Shown here: positions 51,565-59,861 of the stretch, piece after piece
How positions within the stretch are numbered: the first letter of the stretch is position 1
Layout of the letters: every line of letters begins with the position of its first letter
Origin: Anaerolineales bacterium
GTDB lineage: Bacteria > Chloroflexota > Anaerolineae > Anaerolineales > Villigracilaceae
Direction of reading: 5' to 3'
Assembly (NCBI GenBank): GCA_014860745.1
Contig: JACZJC010000041.1
Location: forward strand, 1-64,000
DNA length: 64,000 bases
Translations under genes and position numbers: made by a program
The notes under the pieces: generated by a model
The model's database searches: none
The model's input: the letters and a program-made list of their open reading frames with translations, nothing else
Told to the model about the DNA's origin: nothing

Positions 51565-54099
51565 TTAACTAACATCCCCTTTGCCGCCGCTCCAGAATCG
51601 TTCAAAGGCTTCGGCAAGCAGGGCATGTTCGGGCTGGCTTAGTTCGGGGTCGCGTTCAAACAGGGCTTGTGCCTGTTCGCGGGCTTTTTCAATTAATTTC
51701 ACATCGGTGATGTTTGCCATCTTCAAGGTTGTGGCGTAGCCAGCCTGGCGCGTTCCCAAGAATTCACCCGGGCCGCGAAGTTTCAAATCCAGGTCGGCAA
51801 GGACAAACCCATCGTTGGTGTTTGCCATGGCTTGCAAACGTTCATTCTCGGTGGCATCTTCATGCGTGGGAATTAAGAGACAGGTCGATTGCACGGAGCC
51901 GCGTCCCACCCGTCCGCGCAATTGATGGAGCTGCGCCAGACCAAAACGATCCGCGCCTTCGATCAACATCACCGTCGAGTTCGGCACATCCACGCCCACT
52001 TCGATGACCGTGGTGGAAACGAGGATATCGACTTCCTTGTCGCGAAACTTCACCATCACCTCATCTTTTTCAGCAGGCTTCATACGCCCGTGCAGCAGGC
52101 CAAGTTTCAAATCGGGGAACACTTCCTTAGACAGTGTATCAAAATCATCCACCGCGGCACGCGCATCGATCTTTTCACTTTCATCGATCAGCGGATACAC
52201 AATGAAAGCCTGGCTGCCATTTTTGATCTGCGCACGGACCAACGTATACGCGCGTTCGCGTTCCTGTGGCCGCAATACATGAGTGGTGATCGGCTGTCTG
52301 CCTTCAGGCATCACATCGATCACAGAAATATCGAGGTCGCCAAAGACCGTCAACGCCAGCGAACGCGGGATGGGTGTAGCTGTCATCACCAGCAAGTGCG
52401 GGTTCGTGCCCTTGCTGCGAAGTTCAGCGCGCTGTTCCACACCAAAACGATGCTGCTCGTCGATGACCACAAATTGCAAATCCTTGAATAAGACATCGGG
52501 TTCGATGACCGCGTGCGTGCCGATGACGATTTTGATCGAGCCGTCCTGCAGCCCCTGACGGATCGCCTCTTTCTCACTTTCAGTTGTGCTGCCCACCAAC
52601 AAGCGGATCTCACTCTGCTGCATTGTGCCGCCATCGCCTGCCAGCAGGTTGATGAAGTTGCGATAATGCTGTTCCGCCAAAATGGACGTAGGCGCCATAA
52701 TTGCGGCCTGCGCTCCCCCACTGACCACAATGCTCGCACCCAATGCCGCAACGACAGTTTTCCCCGAACCGACATCGCCCTGCACAAGTCTGTTCATGGG
52801 TTTGCCGGAGTCAAAGTCTGCGCGAATGTCTGCAAGGGCGGTTTGTTGGGCTGATGTCAGGGTGAAGGGCAATGTGCCTAGTCGAGCACCCAGCCACTCG
52901 TCCGAGACCGGGAAGCGGCGGCCTTCCACAGATCTCCAATCCCGTTTCTGGCGCATCACCCCCATTTGCAGGTAGAAGATTTCGTCAAACCCGAGACGTT
53001 CGCGGGCAAGTTTGAGGCGGGCTTGTGAATCAGGGAAGTGAATCTGGGTCAACGCTTCGCCGATCGAAACAAGCTGTGCGGCGCGTTTAATGTTATCGGG
53101 CAGAGCATCAACAACGGCAGGCGCCCAATAGGTGACCACCTGATTCATTTGCTTGCGCAGCCAGTTTTGTGTGATGCGCTCGGTCAGTGAATAGATGGGG
53201 ACGATGCGATTGGTATGCAGGTTTTCAACTTCCACGGGTTCCCAATCGGGGCTGTTCATCACAAGGCGGCCGAGATATTGATCGATCTTGCCGGAGACGG
53301 AGATCGCATCGCCCTGTTTGAAACGATTCATCAACCAGGGCTGGTTGAAATACGATAGGCGAATTGAGCCCGTGCCGTCGCCGATGACGACCTCGATAAT
53401 GCTTTGCTTGCCGCCGCGAATGGGACGGTTGTGCACGCTTTGAATGGTTCCCAGCACCGTGACTACATCGTTGTACATCAGGGACTGGATCGGTTTGAGC
53501 TGGCTGTAGTCTTCGTAGCGGCGCGGGAAGTAATACAACATGTCGCCGAGGGTCTGCATTCCCAATTTTTCCAGCGACTCGGCATTCTTTGGACCTACAC
53601 CTTGCAGCACGGTCAATTTGGCGTTGAGCGCGGCGGGCGTCTGGCTGTGTTTTGCGCCAGCCACCGCTTCAGAGCGCGGCGGCGGATTCTGACGAGGTTT
53701 CTGTTGATATTGTTGCGGCTGTGTCTTTTCAGCAGGCTTTGGCGGAGAAGACCCTTCATTTTCAGGCTTTGGTTCTGACAGCGGAGTGGAAGGTTGCTGT
53801 GGTTGAGGGCGCGGCGCTTGAACCTGCTTTGGTTTTTGTCCCGCTTCGGGATAGGTTTCTGCAATCCGTTTCCAAAGTCCCTTGAGCGATTCCGCCCTGC
53901 CATCGGGGCTGAGTTTTTCGTAGGAGCGTAATCGCGAAACTACAGCTTGAATTACTTCTTCTGTGATTCCTTCCGCGCGGGCTTCCCCTTCCCAATAATC
54001 GAGCATCTTGGCAAGTCCGCCAATGATGGCGGTATTTTGGTATTTATTCTCGTGTTCGAGGCGAAAAAATTTACGAAGTTTTTCGAGAGATGGTTGCAT
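51565..54099 (-). CDS. recG: ATP-dependent DNA helicase RecG
   Basis: Helicase that remodels stalled forks and recombination intermediates. The 844-aa protein is longer than the usual ~690 because of about 150 extra N-terminal residues, ending in a Pro/Gln-rich linker (VQAPRPQPQQPSTPLSEP). The wedge (OB) domain follows LQGVGPKNAESLEKLG; Walker A is QGDVGSGKTVVAALG, motif II is DEQHRF, and motif VI is QLHQLRGRVGRG. It lies between degV and coaD on the same strand. Confidence 0.96.
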   Translation of the reverse strand: MQPSLEKLRKFFRLEHENKYQNTAIIGGLAKMLDYWEGEARAEGITEEVIQAVVSRLRSYEKLSPDGRAESLKGLWKRIAETYPEAGQKPKQVQAPRPQPQQPSTPLSEPKPENEGSSPPKPAEKTQPQQYQQKPRQNPPPRSEAVAGAKHSQTPAALNAKLTVLQGVGPKNAESLEKLGMQTLGDMLYYFPRRYEDYSQLKPIQSLMYNDVVTVLGTIQSVHNRPIRGGKQSIIEVVIGDGTGSIRLSYFNQPWLMNRFKQGDAISVSGKIDQYLGRLVMNSPDWEPVEVENLHTNRIVPIYSLTERITQNWLRKQMNQVVTYWAPAVVDALPDNIKRAAQLVSIGEALTQIHFPDSQARLKLARERLGFDEIFYLQMGVMRQKRDWRSVEGRRFPVSDEWLGARLGTLPFTLTSAQQTALADIRADFDSGKPMNRLVQGDVGSGKTVVAALGASIVVSGGAQAAIMAPTSILAEQHYRNFINLLAGDGGTMQQSEIRLLVGSTTESEKEAIRQGLQDGSIKIVIGTHAVIEPDVLFKDLQFVVIDEQHRFGVEQRAELRSKGTNPHLLVMTATPIPRSLALTVFGDLDISVIDVMPEGRQPITTHVLRPQERERAYTLVRAQIKNGSQAFIVYPLIDESEKIDARAAVDDFDTLSKEVFPDLKLGLLHGRMKPAEKDEVMVKFRDKEVDILVSTTVIEVGVDVPNSTVMLIEGADRFGLAQLHQLRGRVGRGSVQSTCLLIPTHEDATENERLQAMANTNDGFVLADLDLKLRGPGEFLGTRQAGYATTLKMANITDVKLIEKAREQAQALFERDPELSQPEHALLAEAFERFWSGGKGDVS

Positions 54100-54124
54100 C
54101 AGTCAATTTTATCATGGGGATGAC

Positions 54125-54961
54125 TTACTTCCTCACCGCCGCGAACCCCAGGCCGTTCGGGCCGACATGCGTACCGATCACCGAGGTGACATTGACGAAC
54201 AAGATATCGCGCGGAATGGATTGTCGCATGCGGTTCATTAATTCGGCCAGCAATTGTTTTGCGCGCGGCTCGGCGTTGGTGTGCAAAACCGCCAGCCGAT
54301 CCATATCACCGATCGCCAGGAGAAAATTCAGCACGCGTTCGTCAGCCTGCTTCGTCGTCCGCACCGCGCCGATGGCTTTCACCTCCCCATCCTTCAATTC
54401 GATCATCGGCTTGATGGACAATAATCCGCCCAGCGCTGCCACGGTTCCGGGGACTCGTCCGCTGCGTTTGAGATATTCCATCGTATCCAAAGCGGCAATG
54501 ACTTGCAGTCTTCGCTTGGTGGATTCAATCGCCTCCATCGCGGACTGGAGACCTGATTCGCTTTCTTCGGCAGCAGCCAACACCTGGAATCCGAGTCCCA
54601 GCGAAAGCGATTCGCTGTCGATACAGGTGACTTTATGCGGGAATTCCTGAGCGGCCTGTCTTGCGGCATTGATGATGGTCGTCAATTGCGAGGCAGCGTG
54701 AATGGAAAGGATGTGGTCACAGCCGTTCGTGAGCAGAGTCTCATACGGCGCGGCAAAATCTCCAATGGACGGCGCGGCAGTTGTCGGCGGGGTATGAAGC
54801 GAGGGCAGGCGGTTATAGAATTCTTCGCGCGAGATGGCAATCCCATCTTCGTATTCCTCTCCCTCCATGACAACAATCGCAGGAACCACTTGAATATCGT
54901 GCTGCTCAATGAGGTAGGCGGGCAGATCGGCTGTTGAGTCGGTGACGATTCTAATTTTCAT
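54125..54961 (-). CDS. DegV-family fatty acid-binding protein (FakB-like)
   Basis: A 278-aa protein of the DegV fold. It begins MKIRIVTDSTADLPAYLIEQ, has the lipid-pocket elements VIDSESLSLGLGFQVLAAAE-like and SIHAASQLTTIINAARQAA, and KRSGRVPGTVAALGGLLSIK. DegV proteins bind fatty acids for phosphorylation by FakA, which is encoded at 56564, so the two probably form a fatty acid kinase system. Separated from FakA by the PadR/HAAS pair. Confidence 0.9.
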   Translation of the reverse strand: MKIRIVTDSTADLPAYLIEQHDIQVVPAIVVMEGEEYEDGIAISREEFYNRLPSLHTPPTTAAPSIGDFAAPYETLLTNGCDHILSIHAASQLTTIINAARQAAQEFPHKVTCIDSESLSLGLGFQVLAAAEESESGLQSAMEAIESTKRRLQVIAALDTMEYLKRSGRVPGTVAALGGLLSIKPMIELKDGEVKAIGAVRTTKQADERVLNFLLAIGDMDRLAVLHTNAEPRAKQLLAELMNRMRQSIPRDILFVNVTSVIGTHVGPNGLGFAAVRK

Positions 54962-54986
54962 GGTGGAAGTTTAACATAAAGATTAT

Positions 54987-55073
54987 GTCGTTGCGAGGAG
55001 TCCGCAGGGCGATGAAGCAACCTCCTGAAAATTGGAGATTGCTTCGTCGGGCTAGCGCCCTCCTCGCAATGAC
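54987..55073. repeat. palindromic repeat, GTCATTGCGAGG family, copy 3
   Basis: GTCGTTGCGAGGAG at one end and CTCCTCGCAATGAC at the other, with GGAGATTGCTTCGTCG inside, as in copy 1 at 12268. It lies in the divergent gap between degV and padR. Confidence 0.85.
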
Positions 55074-55093
55074 AGATACCCTATACTTTCCCC

Positions 55094-55122
55094 TTGACAT
55101 ACTGTATTGTACACAGTATAAT
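55094..55122 (+). promoter_or_regulatory. consensus promoter of padR
   Basis: TTGACA (55094-55099), 17-bp spacer, TATAAT (55117-55122): a perfect sigma-70-type promoter, 18 bp before the padR ATG. Confidence 0.85.
55099..55119 (+). promoter_or_regulatory. PadR-type operator inside the promoter
   Basis: ATACTGT-N7-ACAGTAT is a perfect 7-bp inverted repeat that spans the spacer and reaches into the -10. Its position would block RNA polymerase when bound, fitting autorepression by PadR. Confidence 0.7.
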
Positions 55123-55139
55123 GTGACAAAGGTTGAAAT

Positions 55140-55469
55140 ATGGCAAACACTGAATCGCTCGAAAATGTCGTTTTGGAACTGCGGCGCGGCGTGATCGTGC
55201 TGGCGGCGCTCAGTCAGTTGGGAACCGAACAATACGGCTACTCCCTGCTGAAACAGCTCGCCGACCTGGGGCTGGACGTGGACCAGGGCACACTCTATCC
55301 GTTGCTGCGCCGGTTGGAAGCGCAGGGCCTGCTTGAATCGGTTTGGAAACTGGAGGAAGCGCGCCCGCGCCGGTATTACGTCATCAGCGCGGAGGGCAAG
55401 AAACTCCTGCCAAAGCTGAAAAAAGAATGGGCCGGGATCGTGTCATTGATGGGCAGGATGCTGGCATAA
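55140..55469 (+). CDS. PadR-family transcriptional regulator
   Basis: A 109-aa winged-helix repressor. It has the PadR pattern: VLAALSQLGTEQYGYSLLKQ, QGTLYPLLRRLEAQGLLESV, RRYYVISAEGKKLLPKL. It is followed 16 bp later by a HAAS-domain membrane protein, a pairing seen in many Gram-positive bacteria where the membrane protein is thought to modulate the regulator. A consensus promoter with an embedded palindrome is upstream. Confidence 0.93.
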   Translation: MANTESLENVVLELRRGVIVLAALSQLGTEQYGYSLLKQLADLGLDVDQGTLYPLLRRLEAQGLLESVWKLEEARPRRYYVISAEGKKLLPKLKKEWAGIVSLMGRMLA

Positions 55470-55485
55470 ACAGAAGGAGAATAAA

Positions 55486-56508
55486 ATGAAATTGATCGAC
55501 CGTTATGTGACAGAAGTGGGAAGACATCTTCCACTCATCAAAGGGCGCAAGGATATCGAGAATGAATTGCGTTCCACGCTGGAAGACATGCTCGAAGACC
55601 GCGCTCAAAAAGCGGGGCGCGCGTCAGACGAAGCCATGGAGATCGAACTGTTGAAGGAATACGGCGCGCCGCAAAAAGTTGCGGAGACCTATAACCCAAA
55701 CCCCTACCTGATCGGCCCGCGAGTGTTCCCGTTCTTTGTGTTCATCCTGAAGATCGTCTTCGGCGCTGTCACCCTGGGGCTCACCATCGCAACCGCGATC
55801 CAGATCATGTCTCAATCACCCATGTCCACGATGGAATTGTTTTCGATGATCGGAAAGAGCATCCTGAACATCATTTCCGCATGCATTGCGGCATTTGGAA
55901 ATATCGCGCTGGTCTTCGCCTTGATCGAACGCTTCGCCCCTGCCGCCGACTTCAAGATGGATGATAAAAAAGAATGGGATCCCGCCTCATTGTTAAAAGA
56001 GCCGGAGCCGGAAGATGTCAAGATATGGGAACCGATCCTTGCCATCGTGTTTACCTTCATTGCCATAAGCATCCTCAATTTCAACCGGCACCTGATCGGC
56101 ATTTATTATCTTGATGGGAGTGAATGGAAGGTTGTGCCCCTGCTTTCCGAAGCATTCTTCCGCTGGCTGCCGTTGATGAACATCGGATGGATCGCGGAGA
56201 TCCTCCTCAATGGCATGCTCCTGCGCACGGGACGCTGGCAGGTATCTACCAGGTTGTTCTCCGTCGGGATCAAAATCTTCCAAATTGCCATCATTGCCCT
56301 GCTCCTCAGCGGACCGTCCATCCTGGCGATCACATCCGAGTCCTTGATGGCCGGCGGGATTGCCGATGCAGACTCGGCAAAAACATTGAGCACTCTGGCA
56401 TTACAAGGCATCCGCATTGTGCTGGGACTGGCGATCTTCGGCACGGTGGTGGACATCATCAAATCGTTGTATAAACTGGTTACGCAGAGAAGTTCGGGGA
56501 ATATGTAA
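55486..56508 (+). CDS. HAAS-domain membrane protein
   Basis: A 340-aa protein. Residues 1-75 form the HAAS (HTH-associated alpha-helical signaling) domain: LIDRYVTEVGRHLPLIKGRK and IENELRSTLEDMLEDRAQKA, then ELLKEYGAPQKVAETYNPNP. The rest has about seven TM helices. Such proteins are encoded with PadR-type regulators, as here. GGAG ribosome site; terminator downstream. Confidence 0.85.
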   Translation: MKLIDRYVTEVGRHLPLIKGRKDIENELRSTLEDMLEDRAQKAGRASDEAMEIELLKEYGAPQKVAETYNPNPYLIGPRVFPFFVFILKIVFGAVTLGLTIATAIQIMSQSPMSTMELFSMIGKSILNIISACIAAFGNIALVFALIERFAPAADFKMDDKKEWDPASLLKEPEPEDVKIWEPILAIVFTFIAISILNFNRHLIGIYYLDGSEWKVVPLLSEAFFRWLPLMNIGWIAEILLNGMLLRTGRWQVSTRLFSVGIKIFQIAIIALLLSGPSILAITSESLMAGGIADADSAKTLSTLALQGIRIVLGLAIFGTVVDIIKSLYKLVTQRSSGNM

Positions 56509-56520
56509 TTCACGGATAAA

Positions 56521-56550
56521 AAAAACGGGCGCAACATTGCGCCCGTTTTT
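56521..56550. terminator. bidirectional rho-independent terminator
   Basis: AAAAACGGGCGCA (56521-56533) and TGCGCCCGTTTTT (56538-56550) form a 13-bp stem with a 4-nt loop, between convergent HAAS and fakA genes. Confidence 0.9.
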
Positions 56551-56563
56551 GATTCGCTCATGC

Positions 56564-58225
56564 CTATTCAATCGACATAATGAACTGATAATGCGGCTGC
56601 GCGCCTTCCTGCACTTCCACTTCAAGCGCGGAATATTTTTTGCGGATCACATCTGCAATGCGGTTCGCTTCGGCATGGGTCATGCCTTCGCCATAAAAAA
56701 GGGAAACAATCTCATGGCTGCTGGCGTCGGCTTTTTCGAGGAGTTCCATAACTCCCTGTTCCACCGTCTCGGCGGATACGACCAGTTTGCCATCCAGCAG
56801 GGCGATCACCTGCCCTTCTTTAACAACCACGCCATCGATCTCAACAGAGCGGGTGGCCACAGTGATCTCGCCCGTCTTCACATTGCTGATGGCTTTGGTC
56901 ATTTTTTCAGCAACCGAATCAACGTCCCCGTCTGGGATGAGCGAGAGCATGGCAGCAAGCCCTTGCGGCACAGTACGGGTCGGCACGACTTTCACCTGCT
57001 TCACCGTCACATCCCTGGCCTGATTCGCAGCCATGATGATGTTTTTGTTGTTCGGAAGAATAATGACTTTATCCGTAGGCAGGTTTTCAAACGAACTTAA
57101 AATATCCTGCGTGGAGGGATTCATGGTCTGCCCGCCGGCCACCACTGCCGCCACCCCCAAACTGGCGAAGATGCGGTCGAGCCCCGCGCCCGGCGAAACC
57201 ACCACCACGGCAATATGGCCCGGCTCGACCGTCGCAAAATTGATCTTCGAAGATTTTTGAATATCGTCCATTTGCGCCAGAAGATTTTCAATGGCCACCT
57301 TCGTCACCGTGCCGATGCCCATGATGTAATCGATCGGCACATAGCGGTTCTCGGTCGGCACATGGATGTGCATCCGATACATTCCATCCCCTTCGCCAAC
57401 TTGAATGGACGTCCCCATTTCCTCCAGTTTTCCGTAGAAAGTGTCAAGGTCCAATTCGCCCGTTGGCACAAAATCCACAACCACTTCGTAATCCTGTCCC
57501 TCTTCCACTTCTTCCATCGCGTCCTGCAAATTCATCGCAGACATCGGCTGGACTTTCATCATCGGCGTTTCAAGCGACTCGCCCTGAATATGCCGTAACA
57601 TCCCTTCGAGGATGAAGAACAACCCCTTGCCGCCCGAATCCACCACACCGGCCTGCTTCAAGACAGGGAGAAGCTCCGGAGTGTTTTTGACGGCTTCATC
57701 CGCCGCCCGGACCGCCACCTCCAGGATTTCATACGCATCTTTTGCGGACCCCAAAGCTGCCTCTGCTGCGTTGGCAGTTTCTTTAATGACGGTGAGAATC
57801 GTCCCTTCCACCGGGCGGACGACCCCCTTGTAAGCCGTATCGCGCGCCTCCACCAGCGCTTTCACAAGCGTTTCCTTGTCCAGCACAGACTTGTCGTGCA
57901 CGCCGCGCGAGAATCCACGCAGGATCTGGCTGGTGATCACGCCGGAATTGCCGCGCGCACCCATCAAAGCTCCCTTGGATACGGCTGACGCCATCTCGGC
58001 GAGGTTGCGCGTGCCCAAATCCTTGATCTCATTCCACGCGGATTGGAGAGTCAGGGTCATATTCGTGCCGGTATCCCCATCCGGCACGGGGAAGACATTC
58101 AATGAATTGACAATATCCTTGTTCGTGCGGAGCCAGGTTACCCCCGCATCGATCAGGCGTTTAAATACCTGTCCATCAATGGGCCTCTTGCGGAGCGTTT
58201 CGACGCGCGCGGTATCAATTGGCAT
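56564..58225 (-). CDS. fakA: fatty acid kinase catalytic subunit FakA (DAK2 domain)
   Basis: A 553-aa protein. The N-terminal DhaL/DAK2 domain has LNVFPVPDGDTGTNMTLTL (metal-nucleotide Asp residues) and GARGNSGVITSQILRGFSRG. The middle DAK phosphatase-like/DegV-related parts and the C-terminal domain follow. FakA phosphorylates fatty acids bound to DegV/FakB proteins; a DegV gene is at 54125. The upstream yloU-like gene is 14 bp away. Known as YloV in Bacillus. Confidence 0.93.
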   Translation of the reverse strand: MPIDTARVETLRKRPIDGQVFKRLIDAGVTWLRTNKDIVNSLNVFPVPDGDTGTNMTLTLQSAWNEIKDLGTRNLAEMASAVSKGALMGARGNSGVITSQILRGFSRGVHDKSVLDKETLVKALVEARDTAYKGVVRPVEGTILTVIKETANAAEAALGSAKDAYEILEVAVRAADEAVKNTPELLPVLKQAGVVDSGGKGLFFILEGMLRHIQGESLETPMMKVQPMSAMNLQDAMEEVEEGQDYEVVVDFVPTGELDLDTFYGKLEEMGTSIQVGEGDGMYRMHIHVPTENRYVPIDYIMGIGTVTKVAIENLLAQMDDIQKSSKINFATVEPGHIAVVVVSPGAGLDRIFASLGVAAVVAGGQTMNPSTQDILSSFENLPTDKVIILPNNKNIIMAANQARDVTVKQVKVVPTRTVPQGLAAMLSLIPDGDVDSVAEKMTKAISNVKTGEITVATRSVEIDGVVVKEGQVIALLDGKLVVSAETVEQGVMELLEKADASSHEIVSLFYGEGMTHAEANRIADVIRKKYSALEVEVQEGAQPHYQFIMSIE

Positions 58226-58239
58226 GAGTCACTGGTCTC

Positions 58240-58596
58240 CTAATCGGTATCGCTAATGCGCAGGCCCGCCACATGCACATTGACTGAAGTTACGCGCAGA
58301 CCCAGCGCTTTTTCCACATGAAAGCGCACGGTGTTTGCCACGCTCTCCGCCACTGAATTGATGCGTGTGCCGTACTCGACGATGATGTTGATATCGATGT
58401 TGATCTCATCACCTTTGTAGTGGACCGAAATACCGCGGGAAGGCTCCCGCGTGATGGTGGATACGATCCCATCTGTTAAGTTTTTCGGCGCAAGCCCCAC
58501 CACGCCATATGATTCCAATGTGGCAAAATATGCAATTGTCGCCACTGCATTTGGCGAGATATGGATCCCGCCCAGAGATGTAGTTTCTTCGCCCAT
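58240..58596 (-). CDS. Asp23/Gls24 family protein (YloU-like)
   Basis: A protein of 118 aa, MGEETTSLGGIHISPNAVAT at the N-terminus, GVVGLAPKNLTDGIVS, DINIDINIIVEYGTRINSVAE-like segment, and VNVHVAGLRI at the C-terminus. These are Asp23/Gls24 features. The start at 58596 has a GAGGA site; the open frame begins earlier at 58638. It precedes fakA with a 14-bp gap, as yloU precedes yloV in Bacillus. Confidence 0.9.
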   Translation of the reverse strand: MGEETTSLGGIHISPNAVATIAYFATLESYGVVGLAPKNLTDGIVSTITREPSRGISVHYKGDEINIDINIIVEYGTRINSVAESVANTVRFHVEKALGLRVTSVNVHVAGLRISDTD

Positions 58597-58664
58597 GGGG
58601 TTCCTCAATATTTTCTGTTGTCCGCAGACCGCCGGCACCCGGCCGGCAGTTTCGGCCTGTCCCT

Positions 58665-58693
58665 ATTTTATCGCTTGTCTCATAATTAAGTAA
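58665..58693 (-). promoter_or_regulatory. putative promoter of yloU-fakA
   Basis: Minus-strand TTACTT (58688-58693), 17-bp spacer, TAAAAT (58665-58670). A GC-rich hairpin (CTGCCGGCC/GGTGCCGGCGG type) lies in the leader at about 58628-58648. Confidence 0.45.
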
Positions 58694-58768
58694 ACTTTTT
58701 ATCGAGAAGTTCGGGGGAAAATCGGATTTTCTATTTACCAAATTACGCGAACCTATGTAACATCTTAC

Positions 58769-58797
58769 TTGAAGTTGGTTGCGTTGTATGGTAAAAT
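58769..58797 (+). promoter_or_regulatory. promoter of rpmB
   Basis: TTGAAG (58769-58774), 17-bp spacer, TAAAAT (58792-58797). Predicted start near 58804, giving a leader of about 95 nt. Confidence 0.6.
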
Positions 58798-58840
58798 GCC
58801 GTGCCTTCAAAAAAGGCGCCTGCCCCGCGGCGGGCTCAAG

Positions 58841-58859
58841 CCCTTCGACAGGCTCAGGA
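58841..58859 (+). repeat. CCCTTCGACAGGCTCAGGA repeat in the rpmB leader
   Basis: This 19-base sequence is the same as the repeat at 39351-39370 (reverse strand). It lies within the 5' untranslated region of rpmB, between the promoter and the ribosome site. Confidence 0.75.
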
Positions 58860-58898
58860 TTAATTTTGGAATCATGGCAAGGAAAGGAAATTCTTCAA

Positions 58899-59084
58899 AT
58901 GGCTAAGTGCAATCACTGCGGCAAGACAACCACATTCGGTCACAACCGCTCTTTCTCCCTGCGTGCCACCAACCGCACGTTCAAACCCAACCTCCAGAAG
59001 GTTTCGGTGATGGAGAAAGGCCGTCTGGTCAAGAAGACGTTGTGCGCCAAGTGCATCAAAACGCTCGGCAAATCTGCGACGTAG
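58899..59084 (+). CDS. rpmB: 50S ribosomal protein L28
   Basis: A 61-aa L28. It shows MAKCNHCGKTTTFGHNRSFS, RTFKPNLQKVSV and a second Cys pair in TLCAKCIKTLG, so a zinc-binding L28. A good AAGGAAA ribosome site precedes the ATG at 58899; the frame upstream is leader. It is transcribed opposite to its neighbours rpe and yloU, the same as in Bacillus as I recall. Confidence 0.95.
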   Translation: MAKCNHCGKTTTFGHNRSFSLRATNRTFKPNLQKVSVMEKGRLVKKTLCAKCIKTLGKSAT

Positions 59085-59105
59085 GTTCGTTCTTCTTTCA
59101 CATCG

Positions 59106-59134
59106 AAAATCACGGTGCTTGCACCGTGATTTTT
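59106..59134 (+). terminator. rho-independent terminator of rpmB
   Basis: AAAATCACGGTG (59106-59117) and CACCGTGATTTT (59122-59133) form a perfect 12-bp stem with a 4-nt loop, followed by TGTTT. Confidence 0.9.
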
Positions 59135-59150
59135 GTTTAATAACCCGCCC

Positions 59151-59816
59151 CTACGTTGATGCAATTTTCTTCAAGGCCCTCACCCCTTCCAAGGTTCCCT
59201 GTGGATGTTTGAAGGCCGCGCTGCCGGTGACAAATACATTCGCCCCGGCACTTTTCATCAGGGGCAGTGTCTCAGCGGAAATGCCACCATCCACTTCGAT
59301 GTGCGCTTTGGAGCGGATGGCGTTCAATTTGTTACGAACCTCCTCCACTTTGCCGATCATTTCTGGCATAAAAGCCTGGCCGGAATAGCCGGGGTTGACG
59401 CTCATCACTAAAACCAGATCTGTGAAAGGTAATGCCGAGTCCAAGGCAGAGGCGGGTGTGGATGGGTTCAATGTGATACCCGCGGTGCATCCGAGAGACT
59501 GGATTATTTTCAACACCTTTGGCAGGTCGGGACAGGTTTCGACATGGACTGTGATATTGCCGGCTCCGGCTTTCGCAAAGGCTTCGAGATACTTTTCCGG
59601 TTCCGAGATCATAAGGTGCACATCCAGCGGAAGTTTGGAGGCGCGTTTGCAGGCTTCCACGAACAACGGACCCACGGTGATGGTCGGCACGAAATGACCA
59701 TCCATCACATCCACGTGGAGCCAGTCCGCGCCGGCGGATTCGCAGGCGTGAATCTCTTCAGCGAGGCGGGTGAAATCTGAGGCGATGATGGAGGGGGCGA
59801 GGAGGTTGTTTTTCAT
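59151..59816 (-). CDS. rpe: ribulose-phosphate 3-epimerase
   Basis: Enzyme of the pentose phosphate pathway, 221 aa, a TIM barrel. It has LLAPSIIASDFTRLAEEI, WLHVDVMDGHFVPTITVGP (metal His/Asp), MSVNPGYSGQAFMPEMI and EVDGGISAETLP. All active residues present. It follows a PrkC-like kinase, as in Bacillus. Confidence 0.96.
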   Translation of the reverse strand: MKNNLLAPSIIASDFTRLAEEIHACESAGADWLHVDVMDGHFVPTITVGPLFVEACKRASKLPLDVHLMISEPEKYLEAFAKAGAGNITVHVETCPDLPKVLKIIQSLGCTAGITLNPSTPASALDSALPFTDLVLVMSVNPGYSGQAFMPEMIGKVEEVRNKLNAIRSKAHIEVDGGISAETLPLMKSAGANVFVTGSAAFKHPQGTLEGVRALKKIAST

Positions 59817-59821
59817 TGACT

Positions 59822-59860
59822 AAAAACCTGACAAGTCTACAGGACCTGTCAGGTTTAATG
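59822..59860. repeat. hairpin repeat AACCTGACA...TGTCAGGTT
   Basis: AAACCTGACA (59825-59834) and TGTCAGGTTT (59847-59856), with AGTCTACAGGACC between. It sits between rpe and the kinase gene and is an exact inverted repeat. Confidence 0.7.
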
Positions 59861-59861
59861 A

